Notes: generated by a model from the sequence alone, not told the origin. Numbered from the stretch's first letter, positions 35,619-44,064 are shown. The stretch is 64,000 nt of DNA from Bacillus mobilis (GCF_001884045.1 NZ_MACF01000119.1:372001-436000); one strand, 5' to 3'. Numbers and translations are program-made.

Positions 35619-36547
35619 CGTATATTCTCCACTGGTACATTAATCGTATGAAGAATTTCTTTCATGATTTGTTCTTTCGTCGTTTTCATTTCCCCCTCAA
35701 TCGTTAACGTTAAACGATGAGCGCAAACAGATGCAGCAAGCATCTTTATATCATCTGGCGTACAATAATCTCTTTCATTTAATATTGCCCTTGCTTGAAT
35801 CGCTCTCATAAATGCCAACGTCCCCCGCGGGCTTACTCCAATTTCAATTAACTCATGTTTACGCGTTGCCTCAATAATCTCAAGTAGATAATCTTGCACA
35901 TCATTCCCTACTAACACTTCTCTTGCTCGTTTTTGCACTGTAATAATTTCTTCAGTTGAAATAATTGAATGTAACGTTTCTAACGGATCATTCATTTGAA
36001 AACGATTCATCATCTCCTTTTCTGCTTCTCTCGTAGGATAGCCTTGACGTATAGTTAGTAAAAAACGGTCTAGTTGTGCATCAGGTAAAGGAAATGTACC
36101 GGCCGATTCAAGAGGATTTTGCGTTGCAATAACTAAAAATGGGTCTGGTAATGAATGTGTCTGTTTCGCAATTGTAACAGTACGCTCTTCCATAACCTCA
36201 AGTAACGAAGATTGTGTTCTCGGTACAGCTCGATTAATTTCATCCACTAATACGATATTTGCAAAAATGGGTCCTAACCTCGTTTTAAAATCCGATTCCT
36301 TCACATCAAAATATTCAAGACCAATAACATCTCCAGGCAAAGTATCCGCTGTGAATTGAATTCTTTGAAATTTAGCGTCTACACTTTTAGCCAAACTTTT
36401 TGCTAATGTTGTTTTTCCCGTCCCAGGTACATCCTCTAATAAAATATGCCCTCTTGCTATAAGAGCTATAACTGCAAGTTCAATCGCTTCATCTTTTCCT
36501 ATAATAACCTTCGAAATATTGTTCGTAATTTTCTTTAATGTACTCAT
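35615..36547 (-). CDS. MoxR-family AAA+ ATPase (second copy)
   Basis: The 310-residue protein is colinear with the MoxR at 20947. Walker A VPGTGKTT is near residue 40, Walker B IVLVDEINRAVPRTQSSLLE is near 98, then ATQNPLESAGTF and SPRGTLAFMRAIQA. All ATPase motifs are intact. It heads a MoxR-DUF58-DUF4129 operon whose two downstream genes are disrupted, so it may now be an orphan ATPase or serve the other operon. It is on the opposite strand from the intact cluster, 12 kb away. Confidence 0.92.
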   Translation of the reverse strand: MSTLKKITNNISKVIIGKDEAIELAVIALIARGHILLEDVPGTGKTTLAKSLAKSVDAKFQRIQFTADTLPGDVIGLEYFDVKESDFKTRLGPIFANIVLVDEINRAVPRTQSSLLEVMEERTVTIAKQTHSLPDPFLVIATQNPLESAGTFPLPDAQLDRFLLTIRQGYPTREAEKEMMNRFQMNDPLETLHSIISTEEIITVQKRAREVLVGNDVQDYLLEIIEATRKHELIEIGVSPRGTLAFMRAIQARAILNERDYCTPDDIKMLAASVCAHRLTLTIEGEMKTTKEQIMKEILHTINVPVENIR

Positions 36548-36646
36548 GTATGTATCTCCTAACTTTATTTATTCTGAAAATTAAGAATTATTAATTTTCA
36601 AATTATAACACATCACAGTAGAAGTAAATATATTCCTATCAAAATA

Positions 36647-36685
36647 AAAAAAGATACCCATAGCAAACGCTAAGGATATCCTTTT
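36647..36685 (-). terminator. Terminator of the MarR-nitroreductase-monooxygenase operon
   Basis: AAAAGATACCCATAGC pairs imperfectly with GCTAAGGATATCCTTTT around AAAC, 8 bases past the last stop. Confidence 0.7.
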
Positions 36686-36692
36686 CACCATA

Positions 36693-36986
36693 TTATTTTA
36701 CTAACGCTCCATTATAAGCTTTTATATCAAGAGGAGCAGTTAAAAACGATTTTACTTTGCTAACGAAAGATGTGAAGTGTTCACTCTTATTATGACTTGC
36801 AACTGCTGCTTCATCTTTCCATACTTCTACCATCGTATACACATTTTCTTTTTCCGTATCTTTATAAAGATCATAAGATACATTTCCACTTTCTTCTCTT
36901 GAACTATGAATGAGCGGACGAATTTCTTCTAAAAATGATTGTTGTTTTGCTGGATTTACTTGAAACATTGCGTGAATAATAATCAT
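36693..36986 (-). CDS. Antibiotic-biosynthesis-monooxygenase (ABM) domain protein
   Basis: The ATG at 36986 follows AGAGGGG, giving 97 residues of a dimeric ferredoxin-like ABM fold: MIIIHAMFQVNPAKQQSFLE, then SREESGNVSYDLYKDTEKEN and VEVWKDEAAVASHNKSEHF, where the H-x4-H-F region lines the pocket. Similar YgiN/YczJ proteins act as quinol monooxygenases or quinone-handling partners. Its position after a nitroreductase and a MarR repressor suggests defence against quinones or electrophiles. Confidence 0.88.
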   Translation of the reverse strand: MIIIHAMFQVNPAKQQSFLEEIRPLIHSSREESGNVSYDLYKDTEKENVYTMVEVWKDEAAVASHNKSEHFTSFVSKVKSFLTAPLDIKAYNGALVK

Positions 36987-37032
36987 GGTGTTTCCCCTCT
37001 CATATCTCACTTATTTCTGTCTTTTTATAAAA

Positions 37033-37671
37033 TTACTTCCACTCAGCAACTTTTTCAACTGGAAGACGTACTGATTGATAACCACTGTCAGCAGCTTTTC
37101 CGATTGAAATTAACATTACTGGTACGTGACGCTCTTTATCTAATCCGAAAGCTTCTGCGATTTGGTCTTTTTCAAATCCGCCAATTGGACAAGTGTCATA
37201 ACCGTGAGCACGAGCTGCTAGCATAAATTGCATCGCTACAAGTCCACCATCAATTAAAACAGTATCTTTCATTACTTCTGGTGTAACCATTGAGAAGTAA
37301 CCTGAAAGTTTTTTCATTTGATCTTCTTTTACTTCTGCTGGCATTAAACCGCGCTCTACAGCTGTACCGTAAATTTCTTCTGCGTTATCAAAGTTGTTTA
37401 AATCACCAAATACAGCAATCATTGCTGAAGATGTTTCTACTTGAGATTGATTGAATTTCGCTAGTGGCGCAAGTGTTGCTTTCGCTTCGTCACTTTCAAT
37501 TACTAAAAATCTCCATGGTTGCATGTTTACAGATGATGGTGCAAGTGTTGCTTCTGTAAGAATTTCTGTCATTTCTTCTTTGCTAATTTTCACTGATGTG
37601 TCGTACTTACGAATAGAACGGCGTCCTGTTAAAATTTCGTTAAAATCATTTGTTTTTACTGAGTTAGTCAT
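37033..37671 (-). CDS. FMN-dependent nitroreductase-family oxidoreductase
   Basis: The 212-residue protein has the family signatures: FMN-binding RRSIRKYDTSVKI near residue 16, TLAPSSVNMQPWRFLVIES near 37, a GLVAMQFMLAARAHGYDTCPIGGF stretch near 145 (catalytic-loop and dimer region) and PVMLISIGKAAD near 190. These enzymes reduce nitroaromatics, quinones or flavins with NAD(P)H. The MarR gene 18 bases upstream and the ABM gene 46 bases downstream make a typical electrophile-response operon. Confidence 0.92.
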   Translation of the reverse strand: MTNSVKTNDFNEILTGRRSIRKYDTSVKISKEEMTEILTEATLAPSSVNMQPWRFLVIESDEAKATLAPLAKFNQSQVETSSAMIAVFGDLNNFDNAEEIYGTAVERGLMPAEVKEDQMKKLSGYFSMVTPEVMKDTVLIDGGLVAMQFMLAARAHGYDTCPIGGFEKDQIAEAFGLDKERHVPVMLISIGKAADSGYQSVRLPVEKVAEWK

Positions 37672-37689
37672 AGTTGTATTCTCCCTTTT

Positions 37690-38118
37690 TTATAATTCTT
37701 TTATATTTTCTTGAATGTGATTTAACATATTTAAAAGATTATCGCGTTCTTCCTCACTTAATCCTTTAAATGCAGAAGCTGCAAAACGTTCTTTTTCCTC
37801 TTGAAACGCCTGAATTTTATTTCGTCCCTCTTCAGTAAGAGAAACTAACGTAATCCTGTTATCGTCTGGATTTTTACGTCTTACTATCATTTCATTTGCC
37901 TCAAGCTGTTTTAAATGCCTCGTTATCGCAGCGTTATCAATATTCACTTCTTGTTGAAGTGCTTTTTGACTAATTTCCCCTACTTCATATAACTGAAGTA
38001 TAAGCTCTAATCGAGATTGGCTCATACCCGTACACCCTTCAAACTTCGAACTTACTTCTTTATTTAGAAAGTGTAATTTATATAAAATAATCGCTTCTTT
38101 TGAGCATGAACTTGTCAA
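37690..38118 (-). CDS. MarR-family transcriptional regulator
   Basis: A TTG start at 38118 preceded by AGGAGGGG gives 142 residues. The winged helix spans residues 35-100 (ISQKALQQEVNIDNAAITRH, then RRKNPDDNRITLVSLTEEG with the wing D-x-R). Cysteines occur only near the N-terminus (CSKE near 5, EGCTGMSQ near 28); a Cys near residue 28 could be a redox sensor as in OhrR/YodB-like proteins, which is inference. It probably represses the operon it heads. Confidence 0.9.
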   Translation of the reverse strand: MTSSCSKEAIILYKLHFLNKEVSSKFEGCTGMSQSRLELILQLYEVGEISQKALQQEVNIDNAAITRHLKQLEANEMIVRRKNPDDNRITLVSLTEEGRNKIQAFQEEKERFAASAFKGLSEEERDNLLNMLNHIQENIKEL

Positions 38119-38151
38119 ACTACCCCTCCTTTACATACAAAACAAAAACGT

Positions 38152-38178
38152 TTGATGTATCAATAGTTGATATGTCAA
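38152..38178. promoter_or_regulatory. Candidate MarR operator (two palindromes)
   Basis: TTGATGTATCAA (38152-38163) and TTGATATGTCAA (38167-38178) are two 12-base near-palindromes, 15 bases apart, 34-60 bases upstream of the MarR start. This is the size and position expected for an autorepressor site. Confidence 0.5.
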
Positions 38179-38318
38179 TTAATATAATCTATATCGATTT
38201 AGAATGCAAGCATTTTGTTTTCATTTATATTTTTCCAAATTAATGCGCTTTGTCGCGTTACAAATAATGTTAATTGCACTATAATAGTACTAATTTAAAT
38301 GACTGGAGAGTGATTGTA

Positions 38319-38444
38319 ATGCGGCAATACACAAATAGAAATGAGGAATTAAAAATGGAAAATGAAATGAGGATATTCACATATGACAACAATAAATATA
38401 GGGATTGTCGCGCACGTAGACGCTGGCAAGACGAGTTTGACTGA
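38319..38444 (+). CDS. Possible leader ORF overlapping the ribosomal-protection gene
   Basis: An ATG at 38319 with GGAGAG 8 bases upstream opens a 41-residue frame (starts MRQYTNRNEELK, ends RRRWQDEFD) that overlaps the first 62 bases of the GTPase gene in another frame. The signal strength suggests translation, perhaps as a regulatory leader, by analogy with the short leader peptide of tet(M). It may also be chance. Confidence 0.35.
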   Translation: MRQYTNRNEELKMENEMRIFTYDNNKYRDCRARRRWQDEFD

Positions 38445-40326
38445 GCGTATTCTTTATGAAACAAATGTGATTAAAGAAATTGGCCGAGTAGATAGTGGTA
38501 ATACGCAAACTGACTCAATGGAATTAGAAAGACAACGCGGAATTACGATTAAAGCATCTGTCGTCTCTTTCTGTATCAATGACTTAAAAGTAAATGTCAT
38601 TGATACACCTGGACACGCTGATTTTATCGCTGAAGTGGAGCGATCATTTCGTGTTCTAGACGGTGCAATTTTAGTTATTTCTGCTGCGGAAGGTGTGCAA
38701 GCACAAACAAAAATTTTAATGCGAACATTACAGAAACTAAACATACCGACTATTTTATTCGTTAATAAAATTGATCGTAGCGGTGCAAATACTGAAAAAG
38801 TTATGAAACAAATAAAAGAGGTTCTTTCAAATGAAGCATTCCCTTTCTACTCTGTAGAAAACGAAGGAACGAAAGACGCCCGAATCATTGAATACAAATC
38901 ATATGAAAATTGTATGGAACTGTTAGCACCATATAATGAATCATTACTTGAGTCATATGTAAATAATGAAATCGTACCGGGCGCACTATTAAGAGAGGAA
39001 CTCATTAAACAGATAGCGCAAGCAAATGTGTTCCCTATCTTTTTCGGTTCAGCCATGACAGGTACAGGTGTAACTGAACTGCTCGAAAATATTTCAGACT
39101 TAATTCCCGCTAATAAACCTGCTGAAAATGAAGTATTATCCGGTGTTGTTTTTAAAATTGAACGTGAACCTTCTGGGGAAAAGATTGCATATGTAAGAGT
39201 TTTTTCTGGTCGTTTACACGTTAGAAAACATGTTAATATACAGCGTGATGAAGCTCAAGCACATAAAGAAAAGATTAAGAAAATATGCCTATTTCATAAC
39301 GGAAATGCGGTTCAAGCTTCTATCGTTCCTAGCGGAGAATTTTGCAAAGTGTGGGGACTGAGTGATATTAAAATTGGTGATATTATCGGTGAACGGACTG
39401 ATTATATAAAAGATATTCACTTTGCCGAACCACAAATGGAAGCTGCTATTGAAGCATTATCAAAAGAACGAATTCATGATCTTTACGCTGCACTTATGGA
39501 GCTATGTGAAGAAGATCCGCTCATTAAAGTGTGGAAAGATGATATTCATAATGAACTATATATTCGCCTTTTCGGTGAAGTACAAAAAGAAGTAATTGAA
39601 ACAACTCTTTCGGAGAAATATAATTTGCAAGTTACTTTCTCAAATACGCGGGTCGTATGTATTGAGAAACCGATTGGCATAGGGAATAGCGTTGAAGTAA
39701 TGGGCGAAAAAGCGAATCCATTTTACGCAACAATTGGTTTTAAACTCGAACGTGGTGAACTTAATTCTGGCATAACGTATAAGTTAGGTGTTGAGCTTGG
39801 ATCACTTCCATTAGCATTTCATAAAGCGATTGAAGATACTGTATTTCAAACGTTAAAACAAGGAGTATATGGATGGGAAGTTACGGACATTATCGTCACG
39901 TTAACACATACAGGTTATGCTAGTCCTGTTACAACAGCGAGTGACTTTAGAAACTTAACACCACTCGTTTTAATGGATGCTTTAAAGCAAGCCGGAACAT
40001 GTGTATATGAACCAGTAAACGAATTCGAATTAACTGTCCCAGAGCAAGCAATTAGTACTGCAATGTATAAATTAGCCGCTATTTCAGCAACTTTTAGCGA
40101 GCCTAAATTATACAATGATTCTTACCAGTTAACAGGCTCATTACCTGTTGCGAATACAGAGAATTTTAAGCGAATGCTTCATTCCTTTACAGAAGGAGAA
40201 GGTATTTTTACAATGAAGCCATCTGGTTACAAAAAACTGAATGCCCCCTTCCCTACTCGAAAACGTGTTGATTATAATCCACTAAATCGAAAGGATTATT
40301 TGCTTCATGTGTTGAGGGCTTATTAA
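38383..40326 (+). CDS. TetM-like ribosomal protection GTPase (EF-G family)
   Basis: The 647-residue protein has the length and order of tetracycline ribosomal protection proteins. GTPase motifs are HVDAGKTS at about 11-18, RGITIKASVVSF near 58, DTPGHADF near 77, NKIDR near 131 and GSAMTGTG near 220. They are followed by EF-G-like domains II-V and the C-terminal helix ending NRKDYLLHVLRAY. These GTPases displace tetracycline from the ribosome. Whether this chromosomal member confers resistance or has another ribosomal role cannot be told from sequence. GAGG precedes the ATG. Confidence 0.88.
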   Translation: MTTINIGIVAHVDAGKTSLTERILYETNVIKEIGRVDSGNTQTDSMELERQRGITIKASVVSFCINDLKVNVIDTPGHADFIAEVERSFRVLDGAILVISAAEGVQAQTKILMRTLQKLNIPTILFVNKIDRSGANTEKVMKQIKEVLSNEAFPFYSVENEGTKDARIIEYKSYENCMELLAPYNESLLESYVNNEIVPGALLREELIKQIAQANVFPIFFGSAMTGTGVTELLENISDLIPANKPAENEVLSGVVFKIEREPSGEKIAYVRVFSGRLHVRKHVNIQRDEAQAHKEKIKKICLFHNGNAVQASIVPSGEFCKVWGLSDIKIGDIIGERTDYIKDIHFAEPQMEAAIEALSKERIHDLYAALMELCEEDPLIKVWKDDIHNELYIRLFGEVQKEVIETTLSEKYNLQVTFSNTRVVCIEKPIGIGNSVEVMGEKANPFYATIGFKLERGELNSGITYKLGVELGSLPLAFHKAIEDTVFQTLKQGVYGWEVTDIIVTLTHTGYASPVTTASDFRNLTPLVLMDALKQAGTCVYEPVNEFELTVPEQAISTAMYKLAAISATFSEPKLYNDSYQLTGSLPVANTENFKRMLHSFTEGEGIFTMKPSGYKKLNAPFPTRKRVDYNPLNRKDYLLHVLRAY

Positions 40327-40327
40327 A

Positions 40328-40359
40328 TAAAAAAGAGGTGCAAATTGCACCTCTTTTTT
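40328..40359 (+). terminator. Terminator of the GTPase gene
   Basis: AAAAAAGAGGTGCAA and its complement meet with almost no loop and end in six T, directly after the stop. Confidence 0.85.
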
Positions 40360-40374
40360 GTATGTATTGATAGG

Positions 40375-41019
40375 TTAGTTTGTCCTAATAACTTCTTTAA
40401 GTTTTTCTATTATATTTGCTATCGCCTCAATTGAATTCTCTGTTTCCAATCCCCCAACATTTACAGAATGATTTGCGTTTTTGACAACTTCAATCTGTAT
40501 ATTCGTTTTATGTAACTGATTGATTTGATCTGCATTATATTGGTGATCTTTATCTCCAATTACTAATAGCCCTTTGTGACGACTATGTAAAATCGACTCA
40601 AAAATGGAATCAAAAGTTAATAAAGGTGTAAGTAGTATCATTTTTGACTGTAAAAACTCTTCTCTCTTCATTAAATCATTTGCAATTGGAATTGTTCCGA
40701 GTGACTTCCCTAAAAACATAGTATCGTTATATTGCTTACCTTTTAATACTTCTTTCATTAAAGGATTAATATCATCCATCATTACTTTCGTTATTTCTTC
40801 CATTGATTTATTCATTACTTGTTCGTCATAAGAATAATGAATATGTACTACATCTATTTTATGTTCAAGCATTAACATCGTTGTATAATAAAATAACGGT
40901 TTATCGTAATTGTATCCTGAACCTGAAAACATAAAGCAAACCGTACTGGAACCTTTTTCGATATGTGTATATGGAATTACTTTGCTGTCTACATGAATCT
41001 CTTTTTTAGTCCCCTTCAT
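40375..41019 (-). CDS. Alpha/beta-hydrolase-fold protein
   Basis: The ATG at 41019, after GGAGGGG, gives 214 residues. The order of elements fits an alpha/beta hydrolase: FMFSGSGYNYDKPLFYY near residue 29 (oxyanion loop), nucleophile elbow LGKSLG near 103, acid strand LVIGDKDHQY near 152 and the catalytic His in VKNANHSVN near 179. It lacks a signal peptide, so it is cytosolic. It follows a NUDIX gene by 21 bases, so the two are likely cotranscribed. The substrate is unknown. Confidence 0.78.
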   Translation of the reverse strand: MKGTKKEIHVDSKVIPYTHIEKGSSTVCFMFSGSGYNYDKPLFYYTTMLMLEHKIDVVHIHYSYDEQVMNKSMEEITKVMMDDINPLMKEVLKGKQYNDTMFLGKSLGTIPIANDLMKREEFLQSKMILLTPLLTFDSIFESILHSRHKGLLVIGDKDHQYNADQINQLHKTNIQIEVVKNANHSVNVGGLETENSIEAIANIIEKLKEVIRTN

Positions 41020-41040
41020 CCTTTTCCCCTCCGCATACAT

Positions 41041-41508
41041 TTACTTTTGTAAAACGATATGCTCTGTATGAACTAATACATCCTTTACTTTCTCTTTTAT
41101 AAATGCTGGCTGTAAGTTATATGTATCTAACTCTTCTACCGGCACCCACTTAAAGAAATACGTTCTACCTTCTTCTTCCAAAATATATTGATCCGCTCCA
41201 TTCGCAGGTAACTCATGAAGCTCTACTTCATAATAAAAACTGATTTCATGAAACTTTCGTTCAGAAAGTGTAAAGAAATTTTCTACCGACCATATTAATC
41301 TCTTCACCTCAATAGGAACTGCTAACTCTTCCGCAAGCTCTCGTTTTAACGCATCTTCACTATTTTCTAGCATTTTCACTCTTCCGCCTGGTACGTACCA
41401 AAAATCTTCACCGTCACCTTGCAGAATGAGTATTTTATTATCGTGTTTACAAATTGCTCCAACGCGGTAATTAAAACATGTTTCCTCCACTTTAAACGTT
41501 AAATCCAC
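41041..41508 (-). CDS. NUDIX hydrolase
   Basis: The 155-residue protein carries the NUDIX box GGRVKMLENSEDALKRELAE, continued by ELAV, near residues 41-64, with the REx2EE metal ligands present. NUDIX enzymes cleave nucleoside diphosphates linked to another group. Residues KILILQGDGEDFWYVPGG before the box are canonical. The ATG follows AGGGGGCAATC. It is first in a two-gene unit with the alpha/beta hydrolase. Confidence 0.9.
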   Translation of the reverse strand: MDLTFKVEETCFNYRVGAICKHDNKILILQGDGEDFWYVPGGRVKMLENSEDALKRELAEELAVPIEVKRLIWSVENFFTLSERKFHEISFYYEVELHELPANGADQYILEEEGRTYFFKWVPVEELDTYNLQPAFIKEKVKDVLVHTEHIVLQK

Positions 41509-41703
41509 AATGATTGCCCCCTATATTGAATTTAAAAATTGCTATATAAATGTATGTACTGTACAAATAAGATTACTAAATTTTTCTATTTCATTCAATG
41601 AGTTTTGAACTTTCTGTTAATTACACTTAATCTTTATCATTACAGGTATATATACATATGATACAATCACAGGGCACACTAGAAAAACATTATGGGGGTA
41701 CGA
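41509..41703. other. Intergenic DNA upstream of the WGR fragment
   Basis: This AT-rich divergent region upstream of the NUDIX gene and the WGR fragment shows no coding frame. Promoters probably lie here but none is convincing. Confidence 0.4.
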
Positions 41704-41787
41704 ATGGAAACGTTATTAATCCAGCAAACTGAGAAATCAAATAAGTTTTGGAAAATCGTTGTGAAAGATAGAGTAAAACTTCAATAA
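41704..41787 (+). pseudogene. N-terminal fragment of a WGR-domain gene
   Basis: An ATG at 41704, with GGGGG 6 bases upstream, starts METLLIQQTEKSNKFWKIVV and stops after 27 codons. The LLxQxxxKSxKFWxI pattern is the first strands of a WGR domain. The rest of such a domain (DYVVFYGEIGTAGNVKEKEF) appears on the same strand at 44246-44380, beyond an ABC-transporter cassette on the other strand. It is therefore read as the 5' half of a split gene. Confidence 0.6.
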
Positions 41788-41815
41788 ATGGAGTTTTTAT
41801 CTTTCCCCTGTTGTT
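41771..41815 (+). repeat. Hairpin-forming repeat-like element at the break of the WGR gene
   Basis: GAGTAAAACTTCAATAAATG followed by GAG resembles the element at 4231-4255 (minus strand). With its flanks, AAAGATA plus AAAACT can pair with AGTTTTTATCTTT. It begins where WGR homology ends. Confidence 0.4.
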
Positions 41816-41866
41816 TTTAAATATTGTTAAGACATTATTAAAAAAGACGCAAGGTCAACTTATGTG

Positions 41867-42160
41867 CTAATTAATTCTTTTTCTAGAAAAGGCGTCTTTT
41901 ATTGCACTTGTTAATACATTTAGGAATAATAAAATAGCCATAACTACCGTTAATACGTTAAATTGCTTTGTTTTATAAGGAGCGAACCATTCCGTAAAGA
42001 ACTCTGAATTAACGAGACGCTCCCCAACTCCCCCTTCCTTGAAGTTCGGTATCCACGAATTCATATCAAGGATGAGAAAAATTAGTTGCATAACGAAAAA
42101 TGCTCCAAGAGTTTTCAGCCAATTTCGTATTCGAATAGGACGTCCTTTTTTTGATGTCAT
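41867..42160 (-). CDS. YfzA-like small membrane protein
   Basis: The 97-residue protein has two membrane helices (about 16-34 and 68-85), a basic N-terminus (SKKGRPIRIRNWLK) and a basic C-terminus (KDAFSRKRIN). The segment LDMNSWIPNFKEGGVGERLV after helix 1 resembles the B. subtilis YfzA family, whose function is unknown. It is 29 bases downstream of the ABC permease gene and probably belongs to that operon. AGGAGGATC precedes the ATG at slightly long spacing. Confidence 0.65.
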   Translation of the reverse strand: MTSKKGRPIRIRNWLKTLGAFFVMQLIFLILDMNSWIPNFKEGGVGERLVNSEFFTEWFAPYKTKQFNVLTVVMAILLFLNVLTSAIKDAFSRKRIN

Positions 42161-42189
42161 TTAAATGATCCTCCTTTTAGAACTTGCTA

Positions 42190-42807
42190 TTAAAGAGCCT
42201 TGTTCTGATAGATACGAATAGATAATATCCATGAAACCCCATAGCACCCCACTGCTATGACAGCAAATATAAGAAATAATTTCAAATCTGAAATCTCTTT
42301 TAAAAAGGTCAGTACGCCATTAGCATATTTATTTAATAAATATGGAGTATTTCGCATTAAATATATAACTCCAATAGATAAAAATATAAAAACTGGTACA
42401 AGTGTTTTCACTTTAAATGTAACAAAAAATGGGATGTAAAATGCAGTAATCAGCATGACTGCCAAGAAGCCTAGGATGTAACTTTCTAAGGAAAGTTGAA
42501 ATTCCATGCTGTCTAAAATGAAATATTTTCCAACCAAACAAAATGGGATGATTACTATTGTAAAAAATAAGGTTCCAACGTATTTTGAACTTATAATTTC
42601 CTTCCTAGTATATGGTAATGAGTTTACTAAAATATTAGCATTATCTTTATCATCAGATTGATATGTGTTAATTACAAAAACGGCACTACAAATGATTATG
42701 ACATATGCTACATCCATGCCGGCCCACAAATAGGTAACTAAAAATAAGAGATACGCAGGTAAAAAGTTTTTTTGTAAAATCAAATCCTTTTTAATTAAAT
42801 TAAGCAT
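42190..42807 (-). CDS. ABC-2 type transporter permease
   Basis: The 205-residue protein has six membrane helices and the ABC-2 permease pattern: N-terminal LIKKDLILQKNFLPAYLL, a cytosolic YQSDDKDNANILVNSLPYTRKEIISSKY coupling segment near residue 50, and paired C-terminal helices. It overlaps the ATPase gene by 13 bases. With a GntR/YtrA regulator and the ATPase it matches the layout of Ytr or Pmt-like exporters that respond to cell-wall stress or peptides; the substrate is not evident. Confidence 0.87.
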   Translation of the reverse strand: MLNLIKKDLILQKNFLPAYLLFLVTYLWAGMDVAYVIIICSAVFVINTYQSDDKDNANILVNSLPYTRKEIISSKYVGTLFFTIVIIPFCLVGKYFILDSMEFQLSLESYILGFLAVMLITAFYIPFFVTFKVKTLVPVFIFLSIGVIYLMRNTPYLLNKYANGVLTFLKEISDLKLFLIFAVIAVGCYGVSWILSIRIYQNKAL

Positions 42808-43667
42808 CTTGACTCCCCCTTTTTCATGAAATACATAATATCCTCTAAACTTGGTTTTTCAATCACCACTTCTTTATTAAATAAAGTTTCGATAGAATTT
42901 ACATTTTCAATCAATCCCTCGAAACCTGTATTTGCCTTACATACAGATATAAATTCACGCTCAGTTTCAAAATCTAACATATCTAGTGGTCCTTTGACCA
43001 AAATATAATCTTCTGCAATGGCATAAATATCTTTTGTAAAAATATGCTTCCCATTTTGAATAAATGTAATATAATCGGCAATGCGGTCTAAATCCGTTGT
43101 AATATGAGATGAGAAAAAGATTGTTTTCTCACCATCCTGCATAATATTTTGTAAAACATCCAATAATTCTCTTCTAAATACCGGATCGAGTCCGGAAGTA
43201 GGCTCATCCATAATAATTAGTTCAGCATGATGTGAAAGGGCAATTGCAAGAGAGGCTTTCATTTTCATTCCTTTGGAGAATGTTTTCATTTTTTTATTTA
43301 ATGGTAATTCGAACAGATCTTTATAATATGTAAATTGGTTAAAATCCCATTTTTTATAAGCAGGCGCAATAATATTAGTAATTTCCTTTAATGTGAGTTC
43401 ATCATAAAACACATTATCGTCATAAACGAAACCAATTCTTTCTTTAATTCGCTTCGCATCAGTTGAATAGTTCATGCCAAATAAGGAGACATTTCCACTA
43501 TCCGGGTTCATTAAATTCATAATCATTTTAATCGTTGTAGATTTACCTGATCCATTTCCCCCAATAAAACCCGTAACAAATCCTTTTTTTACTTCCATCG
43601 AAAAATTTTTAATTTGAAATCCTTTAAAAGATTTACTGACATTTTGAAGTTCTATTACGTTTTCCAA
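42795..43667 (-). CDS. ABC transporter ATP-binding protein
   Basis: The 290-residue protein has Walker A GGNGSGKST at 36-44, signature FSKGMKMKASLAIAL near 137, Walker B LIIMDEPTSGLDP near 157 and the H-loop FFSSHITTDLDRI near 191. The C-terminal 80 residues are a regulatory extension as in drug/peptide exporter ATPases. It pairs with the downstream ABC-2 permease. Its start overlaps the GntR gene by 13 bases, indicating coupling. Confidence 0.93.
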   Translation of the reverse strand: MENVIELQNVSKSFKGFQIKNFSMEVKKGFVTGFIGGNGSGKSTTIKMIMNLMNPDSGNVSLFGMNYSTDAKRIKERIGFVYDDNVFYDELTLKEITNIIAPAYKKWDFNQFTYYKDLFELPLNKKMKTFSKGMKMKASLAIALSHHAELIIMDEPTSGLDPVFRRELLDVLQNIMQDGEKTIFFSSHITTDLDRIADYITFIQNGKHIFTKDIYAIAEDYILVKGPLDMLDFETEREFISVCKANTGFEGLIENVNSIETLFNKEVVIEKPSLEDIMYFMKKGESRCLI

Positions 43668-44044
43668 GAGTTTTCCTCCTCGTATAAAATTGTAAGCATT
43701 TCTTTTAGATCATTTAAAGAAACATCCATTTGTTTAGCATTTTGAATCGCTTCACACAACTTTTCTTCAACTGTCTTTAATTTTTTTTCTTTCATAGTTT
43801 CAATGTTTTGTTCTGCTACAAAGGACCCCCTTCCGACAATTGAATAAATAAAACCGTCTTTTTCCAGTTCTTCATATGCTCTTTTCGTTGTAATAATACT
43901 TACTCTTAAATCTTTTGCTAACTGACGCATTGAAGGAAGAGCATCTCCTTGCTTTAAATCACCTAGTAAAATAAGTTTTTTTATTTGGACACCAATTTGT
44001 TCATAAATAGGTTCCTTTGAAGTGTTCGTAATAACGATTTGCAT
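43655..44044 (-). CDS. GntR-family regulator, YtrA subfamily
   Basis: The 129-residue protein has an N-terminal GntR winged helix (IYEQIGVQIKKLILLGDLKQ, then LPSMRQLAKDLRVSIITTKR and FIYSIVGRGSFVAEQ) and a short helical C-terminal tail (about 80-129) that is the YtrA-type dimerisation region. YtrA regulators repress adjacent ABC operons, as the downstream ATPase and permease genes imply. A long palindrome just upstream is the likely operator. Confidence 0.92.
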   Translation of the reverse strand: MQIVITNTSKEPIYEQIGVQIKKLILLGDLKQGDALPSMRQLAKDLRVSIITTKRAYEELEKDGFIYSIVGRGSFVAEQNIETMKEKKLKTVEEKLCEAIQNAKQMDVSLNDLKEMLTILYEEENSWKT

Positions 44045-44064
44045 GCAAATACCTCTTTTTAAAA

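Noticed and set aside
41840-41902. AAAAGACGC and its complement around the stop of the YfzA-like gene
   Set aside because: The 9-base arms are separated by more than 40 bases and span coding sequence, so it does not look like a terminator.
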